A stretch of 64,000 bases of DNA from CAYSPG01 sp964432885 (GTDB lineage: Bacteria > Bacteroidota > Bacteroidia > AKYH767-A > OLB10), in NCBI GenBank assembly GCA_964432885.1, contig CAYSPG010000019.1, positions 4,939-68,938 of the forward strand, read 5' to 3'. The position numbers and the translations under genes are program-made. Below the pieces are notes generated by a model. That model was not told where the DNA came from, did not search any database, and worked only from the letters and a program-made list of their open reading frames with translations. Shown in pieces: positions 32,200-42,068 of the stretch. Position 1 is the stretch's first letter. Each line of letters starts with the position of its first letter.

Positions 32200-33312
32200 T
32201 TGTTAATAACCAAAAGTTATTCTAATATTGTTTTGTTTTATTATAAACCCAACTTGAGAATCTTACCTAACATTTTTACTTTTTTGTTTGCCATTAACAT
32301 AAGTAATGCACAAACAGGAGGTTTTGCTTATACCGAATTTAAACTTCCTGTTTCGGTAAGCATTCGTGCCATTAAGGTTATAAATGACAGTACCGTTTGG
32401 TTTGGTGCAAGCAAAGGTATGTATGGCTATACGGTAAACAATGGAAGAACGTGGATAGTGGATTCGGTTTTGTTTGATGATTTTAAGCCCGACTGGAGAA
32501 GCATAGAAGCACTAAATGATGAAACCGTGTTGCTGCTAAATGCAGGCACACCATCGTACATAATAAAAACAAAAGACAGAGGTGAAACATGGAAAACGGT
32601 TTATCAGAACAAAGACAGTTTATTTTTTTTTGATGCTATAAAATTTCGCAACTCTATATCGGGCGCAGCGCTTGCCGACCCTGTTAACGGCTGCTTTAAA
32701 ATAGTAATTACAAATGATGCCGGAGATACCTGGGAAGAGTTATCATGTATTGAAACCCTAAAGGCCGATAGCGGTGAGGCATGTTTTGCGGCCAGCAATT
32801 CATCATGGGATTTTTACAAAAAACATATCTGGATTGCCACAGGAGGTAAAACATCGCGCGTGTTTCATTCGCCAGATTTTGGAAACACCTTTGGCTATGT
32901 AAACACACCCATAAAAGGTGGCACCGATTTAAGCGGAATTTTTTCCATTGATTTTTTAGACGATAAAATAGGAGTTATTGCCGGGGGACGATATGATTCA
33001 TCTGTAACAAACGAAATAACTTTTGCCATGACTACCGATGGCGGCAAAAACTGGATGATACCTGCCCAACCAAAAAAAATTTTTGGCTCATGTATCCAAA
33101 TTGCATCGCAAAATAAAACTAATTTAATTTTTGTGGCAGGACACGATGGAGTTTTTTACAGCAGAAACGAAGGTACATCATGGAATGAGGTTACAGACGA
33201 GATGAACGGCAGTTTAAAAAAGTATAATACACTGCGTTTTGCTCCATCCGCAAAATGTGTGTGGCTTGCGGGCAATAAAGGTTATATTGGAAAAGTAAGT
33301 CTTACAAAATAA
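32200..33312 (+). CDS. Secreted BNR/YCF48-like beta-propeller protein
   Basis: A propeller protein of 370 residues with repeated blades built on the Asp-box pattern: VWFGASKGMYGYTVNNGRTW, IIKTKDRGETWKTVYQNKD, TNDAGDTWEELS, MTTDGGKNWMIPA, YSRNEGTSWNEV. Such proteins are labelled YCF48-related or oxidoreductase in this phylum. A hydrophobic stretch (ILPNIFTFLFAINISNAQ) acts as signal peptide; the true start could be a TTG at 32254 rather than the ATG at 32200. There is no T9SS sorting domain. Function unknown. Confidence 0.7.
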   Translation: MLITKSYSNIVLFYYKPNLRILPNIFTFLFAINISNAQTGGFAYTEFKLPVSVSIRAIKVINDSTVWFGASKGMYGYTVNNGRTWIVDSVLFDDFKPDWRSIEALNDETVLLLNAGTPSYIIKTKDRGETWKTVYQNKDSLFFFDAIKFRNSISGAALADPVNGCFKIVITNDAGDTWEELSCIETLKADSGEACFAASNSSWDFYKKHIWIATGGKTSRVFHSPDFGNTFGYVNTPIKGGTDLSGIFSIDFLDDKIGVIAGGRYDSSVTNEITFAMTTDGGKNWMIPAQPKKIFGSCIQIASQNKTNLIFVAGHDGVFYSRNEGTSWNEVTDEMNGSLKKYNTLRFAPSAKCVWLAGNKGYIGKVSLTK

Positions 33313-33386
33313 AAAACAGCAGCAAAAAAAAAAATTTACCATTAGTGCCTTTTGGCGTAACTTTATAGTCAATCAAAAACAAACTT

Positions 33387-33665
33387 ATGGATGCTAAAAC
33401 AATTGCCAAAGAAGAAATTTCGAAGTTGCATTTTGTAAATCATGATGTATTAACAGACCCAAAAGAAATATTGCACCGTAAACATCTGCTAAACGAAGCC
33501 ATGGCCCTGGTCAATGACTTTAAGCAAAAAGTAAAAATCATTTTTACAGCAACCAATGGTACTTATCTGGTAGAAACCACTGTGTGGGCAGTTACCGATT
33601 CGCACATAGAACTAAAAGCGGGAAAAGATATTCCGATAGCCTGTATTAACAATGTAATTCTGTAA
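33387..33665 (+). CDS. Conserved small protein of unknown function
   Basis: A cytoplasmic protein of 92 residues: a helical first half (IAKEEISKLHFVNHDVL, RKHLLNEAMALVNDFKQKV) and a beta second half (IIFTATNGTYLVETTVWAV then TDSHIELKAGKDIPIACINN). The second half has the look of a small Sm-like or cold-shock-like barrel, but I make no claim. It stands alone between unrelated genes, with a spaced upstream region rather than an operon partner. Confidence 0.6.
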   Translation: MDAKTIAKEEISKLHFVNHDVLTDPKEILHRKHLLNEAMALVNDFKQKVKIIFTATNGTYLVETTVWAVTDSHIELKAGKDIPIACINNVIL

Positions 33666-33730
33666 ACTTTATGTTGCATTTTTTCGTAAAATAATAGTAA
33701 AAAACTTGCTTGAATTTGATTTGTTTACTA

Positions 33731-33738
33731 TACTTTTG
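33731..33738 (+). promoter_or_regulatory. Promoter candidate (TTGC - 21 bp - TACTTTTG)
   Basis: TACTTTTG matches TAnnTTTG, with TTGC at 33706-33709 as a possible -33 box, 21 bp upstream. The ATG at 33762 follows after 23 bp. Confidence 0.4.
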
Positions 33739-33761
33739 AAATCACTATTAAATCCATTTCA

Positions 33762-35408
33762 ATGAACAAAAATATTTTACTGGCAGCAGCCGTTTTTGTG
33801 GCCTGCCAAAGTGAAGCGCAAAATGTTGGCATAGGCACAGCCACACCATTGCAAAAACTGCATGTATCAGGCGTAGGCCAAACAATACGGGTTGACGGGC
33901 TTGCAGGCGTTGGCATACGCAGTGTATATGCCAATGCCAATGGCGATTTAACCACCACTGCGGGATTACCAGCACCCGGATGGATGACTTTAGGCAATGC
34001 AGGAACAGTAGCTGGAACAAATTTTATTGGCACCACCGATGCCATTGATTTTGTAACCAACACAGGCGGCAGCACATCATTGTTTGAACGCATGCGTGTA
34101 AAAAGTACTGGAGAGGTAATTATCAATAACACGCAGGTAGGATTAAATGTGGGCGATGTGTTTTCGGTTTATGGATCGGGTACAACCAATGGTACTACGG
34201 GTGCAACCAACTCTATCGGATTATTTGCGATAAACGGTTACTCTTCCGGAGCAGGAAGTGGCGTTTATGGTGAGAATACAGGAACAGGATTTGGTATCCT
34301 TGGTAATGTAACAAGTGGAACAGGTGTTTACGGCCAATCAAACAGCGCTACCGGATTTGGCTCACGGTTTTATAATCTAAACGCTTCGGGTACAGGATTG
34401 CTTGTGGCTGGTAATAATCTTGGCATTACTTATTTGGTTAACGGTTCGGGTGCCGTAATTCGCGGAGCTACATTTGGAGCTTTAAGTTCGGCAACTGTAC
34501 CAACAACAGCTACTGCCGGAGCTGGCATTGCGGGTTATAACAACAAAGCAAATTATGTTTCTTTTTTTGGTGGGTCAGGTGTACTGGGTGTTGATTCAGC
34601 ATTTGGATCGGGCGTACAAGGTGTTTCGTATGCAAACACTGGTGAAGGTGTTTATGGTCAAGGAAGTTCTTCAAATGGAACCGGAGTATTTGGTGTTGCC
34701 ACTACCGGTGCGCTTGCTTATGGGGTGTGGGGACAAGCTACAGCAACAGCGGGTGCTTCGTCAGTAGCTGTAGCAGGAGATAATTTAAGTGGAGGAACAA
34801 ACTCTGTTGGCGTACTTGGACAGGTAACAGCCGGAGGGCCTGCAACTAAATTTGGTGTTCTTTCTACCGGAAACATGGGTGCTACAGGAACAAAACCTTT
34901 TATAATTGACCACCCGCTGGATCCGGCAAACAAATTTTTAAAACATTATTCCATCGAATCGCCCGAAGTAATAAACATGTACCGTGGTAATGCAATTCTT
35001 GATTTAAATGGTGAAGCCATTGTTCAATTGCCAAATTATTTTGAAAGCATAAACAACACGAACTATAGTTATAACTTAACTCCCATTGGCCAGCAAGCTA
35101 ATGTGTATATAAAAACAGAAATAAGCAATAAGCAATTTGAAATTGCAGGAGGTCAGCCCGGCCAAAAAGTTTCGTGGATGGTAATGGCCGAACGAAATGA
35201 TCCTTATTTGCAACAATACCCTCAAAACCGTGATGTTGAAATTGTTAAAACAGGCGCCACTGCCGGAAAATATTTAACACCGGAATTATTTGGTCAGCCG
35301 GCTTCAATGGGAATTTATTACAAACCCTCAAGAATAAAAACATTGGTTGAAAATGAGCAAAAGCAAATTTCAATCCCTGAACTAAAAGCTAAAAACTCCC
35401 AAAAGTAA
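33762..35408 (+). CDS. Secreted fibre-like repeat protein
   Basis: The 548-residue protein has a signal peptide (LLAAAVFVACQSEAQ) followed by the fibre opening NVGIGTATPLQKLHVSGVGQ and many short Gly/Ser/Thr-rich repeats around GVYG and GVFG (SGVYGENTGTGFGILG, GVYGQSNSATGFGS, GVYGQGSSSNGTGVFG). The C-terminal part (KFLKHYSIESPEVINMYRGNA ...) is conserved in such proteins but is neither an S74 chaperone nor a T9SS sorting domain. So how it reaches the surface is unclear. It is 21 bp upstream of the 1339-residue protease gene, probably co-transcribed. Confidence 0.7.
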   Translation: MNKNILLAAAVFVACQSEAQNVGIGTATPLQKLHVSGVGQTIRVDGLAGVGIRSVYANANGDLTTTAGLPAPGWMTLGNAGTVAGTNFIGTTDAIDFVTNTGGSTSLFERMRVKSTGEVIINNTQVGLNVGDVFSVYGSGTTNGTTGATNSIGLFAINGYSSGAGSGVYGENTGTGFGILGNVTSGTGVYGQSNSATGFGSRFYNLNASGTGLLVAGNNLGITYLVNGSGAVIRGATFGALSSATVPTTATAGAGIAGYNNKANYVSFFGGSGVLGVDSAFGSGVQGVSYANTGEGVYGQGSSSNGTGVFGVATTGALAYGVWGQATATAGASSVAVAGDNLSGGTNSVGVLGQVTAGGPATKFGVLSTGNMGATGTKPFIIDHPLDPANKFLKHYSIESPEVINMYRGNAILDLNGEAIVQLPNYFESINNTNYSYNLTPIGQQANVYIKTEISNKQFEIAGGQPGQKVSWMVMAERNDPYLQQYPQNRDVEIVKTGATAGKYLTPELFGQPASMGIYYKPSRIKTLVENEQKQISIPELKAKNSQK

Positions 35409-35429
35409 TTTGCATTAATTTTCTTTTCG

Positions 35430-38400
35430 ATGAAAAAACTTTTGCTCATAGTAAGTTTTGCACTGATGCTTAACAATGCATTAGCTCAATGCATGTTATA
35501 TCCGGTTCCGTTTTCTGAGAGGGTTCAAAACGCATCTTTGATTGTTGAAGGCACTTTGACTTCGAAAAGCCATTTATGGAATGCGCAGCAAAATTTTATT
35601 TATACAGTAAATCAGGTAACGGTTCACAAAATTTTTAAAGGCGTAACGTTAAACCAAACCATTGAAATAATTACAGAAGGTGGCGAAATTGGAAATGTAA
35701 AAATTACTGCTGAGCCAAATCTTGAAATTAAAACAGGAGAGTCGGGAATATATTTCCTAAATAATGCTACTGCTTTTAACACAGCCCCTAACCAATATGA
35801 AACGTATGCATCGGTGCAGGGAATGATAAAGTATAACTCCGAACTTACATCAGCAACCGACCCGTTTAATCAATATGGATTACCCAACAATGTGTACCAG
35901 CAAATAATTTCTTTAACTGGAAATAATTTTCAAAGCATATCTGCATTGCCTGCAGTAACCTCAACCAGCAATTTTATGCTGGTGCCTCCAACTATTTCAG
36001 GCATTGCACCGGCAGTAACTACAGCCGGAACATTTTCAACCGTTACAATTACCGGAACAAACTTTGGAGCATCGTATGTAGCAGGCACCAGCAATCTTGA
36101 ATTTAGGGATGCAAACAATGGAGGTGCCGGATTTATTGCCACCCCCGCCAATCACATTGTAAGCTGGAACAATACTACCATTCAAGCGTGGGTTCCAACA
36201 CAGGCCGGTAGTGGAAATATTAGGGTAACAAATAATTTAGGCGAAGCAACCATTTCTGCTGCAACAATTACTGTAAACTATAACGAAAGCAATGTTAACT
36301 CAGGTGGTGTTTATTATCAACCCGACCTGATAAGTGATAACGGCACTGGCGGATACACATGGCTTTATAACACAACATTTAATGGCAATGCACCGGCAGT
36401 AGCCGCATTTGAGCGTGCATTGCAAACATGGCGTTGCGGCACATTGGTAAATTTTAACAGGAGCGGAACCACTGCTACCAGTTGCCAGGCTTTAGATGGA
36501 AACAACATTGTAACCTTTGATGGCTCATGTGCATTGCCTGCAGGTGTGCTTGGTGTTTCGTATAGTTATTACTCCAGTTGTGGTAGTGGCGTTTGGTATG
36601 TAAACGAAAACGATTTAAAATTCAGAACCAACGGTACGGGTGGAATTAATTGGAATTACGGCCCTGTTGCAACTGCCGGGGGGCTTTTTGATTTTGAAAG
36701 TGTGTGCCTTCACGAACTTGGACATAGCCATCAACTTGGACATACCATTACTCCTGTAACAGTAATGAATTATGCCATTGGACCAAATACCGACAGGCGT
36801 ACATTAACTGCCATTAGCGAAGTGGCAGGCGGTAATGATATTTTATCGCGCAGTGTCGTTTTAAATTCTTGTGGCCCGTCACAAATGATTTTGCTTACAG
36901 CAGGCAGTTGTGCCATCAATGCTCCTATTGCAAATTTTTCGGGCACCCCAACAACTGGCTGCAACTCACTTAACGTAACTTTTACCGATTTAAGTGTAAA
37001 TACACCAACAACATGGAACTGGTCGTTTCCGGGTGGCACACCTGTTTCCTCAAATTTACAAAACCCACCGTTAATTAATTATGCTTCTCCCGGCACTTAT
37101 ACAGTTACACTTACGGTAAGCAATGCATCAGGCTCTGACACTGAAACAAAAACAAATTACATTACTGTAAATAATTGTCCTCCTCCCATTGCTGATTTTT
37201 CGGCATCGCCTACTGTATTGTGTGCAGGCAGCTATGTGCAGTTTGCCGATTTATCAACCAACACACCAACATCATGGAGCTGGACTTTTGCAGGTGGAAC
37301 ACCTGCTGCTTCTGCACTTCAAAATCCTTTAATACAGTATAATGTACCGGGTGTATATTCGGTAACACTTACAGCTACCAATCCTTATGGAAATGGAACC
37401 ATAACAAAAACAAATTACATAACTGTAAATACCTGCCCACCTGCCCCCGTTGCAAATTTTACAGGTGCCCCTACAACAATATGTGCAGGCGCTACAGTAA
37501 ACTTTACCGACCTCTCAACAAATACTCCCACCGGATGGAACTGGACTTTTGGAGGAGGAACACCAGCAACATCAATAGCTCAAAATCCATCGGTTGTGTT
37601 TAACACTCCGGGTGTTTTTACAATAACACTTACGGCTACCAATAGCGGAGGTTCAAATACGTTTACACGTTCAAACTATATTACTGTTAATTCATGTGCT
37701 CCTCCGGTTTCAAGTTTTGCCGGATATCCAACTACTATTTGTGCAGGGCAATCGGTAAGTTTTGTTGACCTTTCAACAAATGCTCCTACCTCATGGAGTT
37801 GGAGTTTTCCAGGTGGTGTACCTGCAGTATCTGCTTTGCAAAATCCTGTAATAAGCTATGCTGCAGCAGGAACTTATAATGTTACGCTTACCGCATCAAA
37901 CGGAAACGGGACTGGTACCACATATACACTAACAAATTATGTAACCGTTAGCAATTGCCCTCCTGCCGGCTCGGGTTTGGTAGTAAACGATGGCTCTTTT
38001 ATTTATTTGCAGCCCGGTGCACTCATACATGTAGATGGTGGAGTAATTAATCAGGACAACGGAGCTAACATAGGTACATGGGATAACAGGGGTAGCGTGC
38101 GTGTGCAAGGTGACTGGACAAATAATTCGGTGAGCAATGCATTTATAAATTCAAGCCCTGGCATTGTTGAATTATTTGGTGCAAACCAAACCTTAGGCGG
38201 AAGCACACAAACAAATTTTTACACCCTTCAATTAACTGGTAGCGGAATTAAAACACAAACCGTAAATCAACAAGTGGAAGGAACACTTGCGCTTAATGAC
38301 AGGGAACTTGCCACCCAAGGAAACTTTATGACTGTAGTTAATGCTGCCGTTGGTGCTATAACAAGAACAGGTGCTTTAAATTCAATACCTGTGCAGGGCT

Positions 38401-39449
38401 TTGTAAGCAGTACTGGAAATGGCCGCTTAATTAGAAATACCAATAGCACAGGGGCTTATTTGTTTCCAGTTGGCTCATCTACAGTGCCCGCACGTTTTAG
38501 ACCGGTGGCATTAACACCAGTGGCATCAACCGCTGCAGCATTTGGTGTGCGCATGGTTAACAGCGACCCTACATTGAGTGGCTATAATCGTTTAACCAAA
38601 GAACCCATTCTTGGAACTATTAATGCCAACTGGTTTCAAAAAATAAACCGTACTTCAGGAACTGTAAATGCAGCTATCACTATTTATGCTGACGATGTAC
38701 AGGATGCTATTGCTACATGGCCTACTTTACTTATGACACAGTGGGGCTACAACGCGCCTCCGGTTTGGTGGAAAAATATTAACGGAACACCTACTGCTGC
38801 CGCTTCGCCTGTGTTGGGAAATATTACGCGTTCTGGTTGGAGTGATTTTTCGAACACAGAAAACTTTAACATCGCACCGCAATCAAATCCCCTGCCAGTT
38901 GATTTATTGAATTTTTCAGGCAAATGCACATCCAATAAAATTAATCTTGTTTGGACTACTGCCAGCGAGGTTAATAGCGATTACTTTTTAATTGAATCAA
39001 GTAATGACGGTAATGCTTTTATTGCTGAACAAAAAATTGCTGCTGCCGGAAATTCAAATTCCACATTAGAATATCGTTTTACAAAAAATTCGAACTCCGA
39101 CATAAATTATTACCGATTAACTCAGGTTGATTTAAACGGAATCTCCACTGTGTATAAACCCATAGCTGTAAATTGCCGTATTCAAAACAATAATCAAGCG
39201 CTTGTTGATTTGTTTCCAAATCCGGCCAAAGATGTTTTAGTGGCTGGTATAAAAGTAAACAGCACACAACGCATCAAACTTTCTGTTGTAAATATGCTTG
39301 GGCAACTTGTTATAGAAAAAGAATTTGAGCTTGAAAACGGATATCATCAAAAGACTATTGACATTAGCCAGTTAGCAGAAGATGTTTACACAGTTATTAT
39401 TGACAGCAATGATATAAAAAGCATAAAGCGTTTTGCTCATATAAAATAG
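35430..39449 (+). CDS. Secreted metzincin-like metalloprotease with IPT, four PKD and T9SS sorting domains
   Basis: A 1339-residue secreted protein. It has a signal peptide (LLIVSFALMLNNALAQ), an N-terminal domain to about 180, an IPT/TIG domain (about 185-280, GTFSTVTITGTNFG), a matrixin-type protease domain with zinc site HELGHSHQLGH (His428) and Met-turn VMNY, four PKD repeats (about 495-848), a beta-strand region, and a type A sorting domain (LFPNPAKDVLVAGIKV ... LAEDVYTVIID). The usual Gly at position 8 of the zinc motif is Gln. It probably digests external proteins, anchored by T9SS. Confidence 0.88.
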   Translation: MKKLLLIVSFALMLNNALAQCMLYPVPFSERVQNASLIVEGTLTSKSHLWNAQQNFIYTVNQVTVHKIFKGVTLNQTIEIITEGGEIGNVKITAEPNLEIKTGESGIYFLNNATAFNTAPNQYETYASVQGMIKYNSELTSATDPFNQYGLPNNVYQQIISLTGNNFQSISALPAVTSTSNFMLVPPTISGIAPAVTTAGTFSTVTITGTNFGASYVAGTSNLEFRDANNGGAGFIATPANHIVSWNNTTIQAWVPTQAGSGNIRVTNNLGEATISAATITVNYNESNVNSGGVYYQPDLISDNGTGGYTWLYNTTFNGNAPAVAAFERALQTWRCGTLVNFNRSGTTATSCQALDGNNIVTFDGSCALPAGVLGVSYSYYSSCGSGVWYVNENDLKFRTNGTGGINWNYGPVATAGGLFDFESVCLHELGHSHQLGHTITPVTVMNYAIGPNTDRRTLTAISEVAGGNDILSRSVVLNSCGPSQMILLTAGSCAINAPIANFSGTPTTGCNSLNVTFTDLSVNTPTTWNWSFPGGTPVSSNLQNPPLINYASPGTYTVTLTVSNASGSDTETKTNYITVNNCPPPIADFSASPTVLCAGSYVQFADLSTNTPTSWSWTFAGGTPAASALQNPLIQYNVPGVYSVTLTATNPYGNGTITKTNYITVNTCPPAPVANFTGAPTTICAGATVNFTDLSTNTPTGWNWTFGGGTPATSIAQNPSVVFNTPGVFTITLTATNSGGSNTFTRSNYITVNSCAPPVSSFAGYPTTICAGQSVSFVDLSTNAPTSWSWSFPGGVPAVSALQNPVISYAAAGTYNVTLTASNGNGTGTTYTLTNYVTVSNCPPAGSGLVVNDGSFIYLQPGALIHVDGGVINQDNGANIGTWDNRGSVRVQGDWTNNSVSNAFINSSPGIVELFGANQTLGGSTQTNFYTLQLTGSGIKTQTVNQQVEGTLALNDRELATQGNFMTVVNAAVGAITRTGALNSIPVQGFVSSTGNGRLIRNTNSTGAYLFPVGSSTVPARFRPVALTPVASTAAAFGVRMVNSDPTLSGYNRLTKEPILGTINANWFQKINRTSGTVNAAITIYADDVQDAIATWPTLLMTQWGYNAPPVWWKNINGTPTAAASPVLGNITRSGWSDFSNTENFNIAPQSNPLPVDLLNFSGKCTSNKINLVWTTASEVNSDYFLIESSNDGNAFIAEQKIAAAGNSNSTLEYRFTKNSNSDINYYRLTQVDLNGISTVYKPIAVNCRIQNNNQALVDLFPNPAKDVLVAGIKVNSTQRIKLSVVNMLGQLVIEKEFELENGYHQKTIDISQLAEDVYTVIIDSNDIKSIKRFAHIK
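36910..37970 (+). repeat. Four tandem PKD repeats
   Basis: Four copies of about 88 codons begin at PIANFSGTPTTGCN, PIADFSASPTVLCA, PVANFTGAPTTICA and PVSSFAGYPTTICA. Each contains DLS.N.PT.W.W.F.GG.P and ends with TNYITVN or TNYVTVS plus a Cys. The two cysteines per copy could form disulphides. Confidence 0.9.
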
Positions 39450-39460
39450 CCAAACGCTTT
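39425..39460 (+). terminator. Possible terminator overlapping the protease gene end
   Basis: AAAGCGTTT (39425-39433) and AAACGCTTT (39452-39460) are exact inverted repeats, spaced 18 bases apart across the stop codon. The loop is long, and no T-run follows, so this is weak. Confidence 0.3.
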
Positions 39461-39482
39461 ATTCAGGAAAAGCAGTAACGCT

Positions 39483-40352
39483 TTACGAAGCCAATGCAGC
39501 CTCTACTTTTTCTTTGTTTATCACAATTTTATTTACCACCCGAGCTACCGGTTTTGCAACTGGAATTTTAATGGTAGATGGCACCGTTGGTTTGCTAAAA
39601 GATAACTTCTTTAGCATTTCGGCAAGTACCATAAACGGAAAAATAAACAACGTTACCACACACCTTTTCCATAACCTGCGAGGCTCTTGGGCAAATCGGT
39701 ATAACCATTCAAAACCTGTGCGTTGAAATATTTTAGGCGCACGCTGAACTTGTCCTGATATTACATCAAAGCTACCTCCTACCCCAATAATTACCGGAAC
39801 GTTTAGTTGCCCTTTAAACAGGTTTAAGTACTTTTCTTTTTTAGGTGAAGGCATAGCTACAAATAACACATCGGCTCCGCTGTTTGCAATATCGTTGGCA
39901 ACGTACTGTGCATTATCTTTATTTAAATACCCATGATGATAACCTGCAATAATTTCGCTGCCATACTCATTGGATATTTTTTCAACCATTTTCTCAATTA
40001 CATGTTCCCTTGCGCCTAAAAAATAAATTTTCAAACCTTGGTCAGGAGCAATGCCTATAAAAGTGGTCATAAGATCAATGCCGGTAACACGCTCAGGCAA
40101 TGGCTGGCCAAGCAGGCGCGATGCCCACACCACCGGCTGACCGTCAGGGCTTAACATATCACTGTTGTTTATGTCACTCATCAAAACTGCATCCTTTTTC
40201 ATTTTAATAAGTTTGGATGCATTAATTGAAACGTGATAAAATGGCGTACGAGTTCTTATTGCCTTTAACATAACGTCAATTGTTTCGTTGGTGGTTAATG
40301 ACGCAATGGGCAACCCGAATAATCGCCTTACCGGGTAAATAATTTGTTGCAT
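39483..40352 (-). CDS. WecG/TagA/CpsF family glycosyltransferase
   Basis: These transferases add an N-acetylmannosamine or related sugar to a lipid-linked primer in surface-polymer synthesis. The 289-residue protein has the family's features: YHVSINASKLIKMKKDAVL, LSPDGQPVVWASRLLGQPLP, ERVTGIDLMTTF, YFLGAREHVIEKM and PSPKKEKYLNL. A C-terminal hydrophobic stretch (WKRCVVTLFIFPFMVLAEML) may touch the membrane. It stands alone 4.5 kb from the polysaccharide cluster and could contribute to it. Confidence 0.9.
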   Translation of the reverse strand: MQQIIYPVRRLFGLPIASLTTNETIDVMLKAIRTRTPFYHVSINASKLIKMKKDAVLMSDINNSDMLSPDGQPVVWASRLLGQPLPERVTGIDLMTTFIGIAPDQGLKIYFLGAREHVIEKMVEKISNEYGSEIIAGYHHGYLNKDNAQYVANDIANSGADVLFVAMPSPKKEKYLNLFKGQLNVPVIIGVGGSFDVISGQVQRAPKIFQRTGFEWLYRFAQEPRRLWKRCVVTLFIFPFMVLAEMLKKLSFSKPTVPSTIKIPVAKPVARVVNKIVINKEKVEAALAS

Positions 40353-40484
40353 TTTCTGTAAATGGTTAGTTGTACGCTAAAAAGATGATGGTAAATATGT
40401 GTTTTGGTTGTTATTTGAATCCGAAAATTAAAATGTTAAAATAACGAGGCTAAATTATAAAAACTTTGTTAAATAACCGATGGA

Positions 40485-40610
40485 TTATTCAGATTTTTTT
40501 TCTCCTTTTCGATAGATAATGCGGTTAAACAACCAACATTCTACGCAAACCCAGTAATAGTAAATGGTGTGGACGATTAAGCTACCAATTAAAGCAATTT
40601 TTAATTTTAC
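40485..40610 (-). pseudogene. Possible C-terminal remnant of a membrane protein
   Basis: In the minus frame ending at the TAA 40485-40487 the text is IALIGSLIVHTIYYYWVCVE, then CWLFNRIIYRKGEKK, which looks like a hydrophobic helix and basic tail of a real protein, but the frame is closed upstream by TAA at 40611-40613 and has no start codon. Neighbouring bases 40353-40484 and 40611-40777 hold nothing else except a promoter-like box. It may be a fragment or chance. Confidence 0.25.
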
Positions 40611-40731
40611 TTAGCGACTGTTTAACTGTAATTTTTACCGCAAAACCCATTTGTTGAAAACTCTCTTGCTTCCTTGCCCTATTACGGCCTTATTGTTTAT
40701 AATTTTATAAAGGATTTATGATGTGTAGTGT

Positions 40732-40739
40732 TAATTTTG
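40732..40739 (+). promoter_or_regulatory. -7 box candidate (TAATTTTG)
   Basis: TAATTTTG fits TAnnTTTG and lies 38 bp before the ATG at 40778. No clear -33 box is seen. Confidence 0.35.
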
Positions 40740-40777
40740 CAATCGATATTAATTCTTAAGAGAAGAAATAAGCTGGA

Positions 40778-41461
40778 ATGAAGTTTACTTATTACGGACA
40801 TGCATGTTTCGAACTGGTTATTGATAAAAAGGTACTGCTGTTCGACCCTTTTATTACTCCCAATCCGCTGGCCAAACATATTGACATAAAAAAAATAAAA
40901 CCACATTACATATTGATTTCTCACGGGCACGAAGACCATATTGCTGATGCGATTTCAATAGCAATAACGAGTGGCGCCACAGTAATTTCAAATTTCGAAA
41001 TTATTTCATGGCTTAACAAACAAGGCATTACCAACACCCACCCTATGAATACGGGTGGACATTGGTTTTTTGATTTTGGAAAAGTAAAATGTGTTAATGC
41101 CATACACAGCAGTTCGTTACCCGATGGCAGTTATGGCGGAAACCCAATGGGGTTTTTAATTGAATCTGACCAGGGTAATATTTATTATAGTGGCGACACA
41201 GCTTTAACCTATGATATGAAGTTAATTGGTGACTATAAAAAAATTGACACCTGCCTTTTTCCCATTGGCAATAACTTTACTATGGGAGTTGACAATGCAA
41301 TTATTGCCTCTGAGTTTGTAAAATGCGATAAGGTAATTGGCCTGCACTACGATACTTTTGAGATGATTAAAATTGACAAAACCGAAGCCGTAAACAAATT
41401 TGCCGCTGTTGGTAAGGAACTTAACTTAATTGAAATAGGAAACTCTATAGAACTGAAATGA
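40778..41461 (+). CDS. Metal-dependent hydrolase, metallo-beta-lactamase fold (UPF0173/UlaG-like)
   Basis: The protein (227 residues) has the metal-binding motif HGHEDH in ILISHGHEDHIADA, the opening MKFTYYGHACFEL typical of the UPF0173 group, a downstream histidine (AIHSSSLPDG), and the aspartate in YYSGDTALTYDM. The substrate is not known for most members. Followed after 1 bp by a lipoprotein gene, so probably one transcript. Confidence 0.9.
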   Translation: MKFTYYGHACFELVIDKKVLLFDPFITPNPLAKHIDIKKIKPHYILISHGHEDHIADAISIAITSGATVISNFEIISWLNKQGITNTHPMNTGGHWFFDFGKVKCVNAIHSSSLPDGSYGGNPMGFLIESDQGNIYYSGDTALTYDMKLIGDYKKIDTCLFPIGNNFTMGVDNAIIASEFVKCDKVIGLHYDTFEMIKIDKTEAVNKFAAVGKELNLIEIGNSIELK

Positions 41462-41462
41462 A

Positions 41463-42011
41463 ATGAAAACAAAATTGGTCATTACAATTATGCTTGCCCT
41501 GGCGGGAATAGTGATTTTTACTTCATCGTGTAAAAAATTAAAATATTACGAGTTTAATGACGATGACAAACTCTGGATTGGTGTTTACAGCAAAGGTGAA
41601 ACCGTGCAGTTTGTTTCAGATTCGGGCGATATTCGCACCTTTAGCGTTTCTTCTTCAACAAGAGGCTATCGACAAGATGGAAAAAACTATTATTCAGTTT
41701 GCGAAGCTACATTACGCTCTACCGACTCATTGGAAAATCGCTATCCGGGAGGTTTTAATGCTATGCGCGATGCCGATGGTTTTACTTTTACCCTTTTGTG
41801 GCCTCATCATCCAATTCGTACCGAAATTGCATCGCAATCTGCTTCAGCAATGACATTGGGCGGTGTTACGTATAGCGACATTTTTGTTTCTGACATTACC
41901 TCTGCTGCTTTAGATTCGGTTACCAATGTTCAAACAGTTTACTATAGTAAATCAGCAGGTTTTGTACAGTACAAAGAATTTAACGGACAAACATGGACAA
42001 GAAAAAACTAA
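41463..42011 (+). CDS. Lipoprotein of unknown function
   Basis: A protein of 182 residues with a lipoprotein signal (IMLALAGIVIFTSSCKKL, lipidated Cys23). The mature part is beta-rich (LWIGVYSKGETVQFVSDSGD, SVCEATLRSTDSLENRYPGG) and ends VQYKEFNGQTWTRKN. I recognise no family. Placed directly after the metal-dependent hydrolase gene and 57 bp before parA. Confidence 0.75.
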   Translation: MKTKLVITIMLALAGIVIFTSSCKKLKYYEFNDDDKLWIGVYSKGETVQFVSDSGDIRTFSVSSSTRGYRQDGKNYYSVCEATLRSTDSLENRYPGGFNAMRDADGFTFTLLWPHHPIRTEIASQSASAMTLGGVTYSDIFVSDITSAALDSVTNVQTVYYSKSAGFVQYKEFNGQTWTRKN

Positions 42012-42068
42012 CTATTAACGTTAATACCCAATCTCCACACATATAAAATCACAAACAGCAATCTTATC

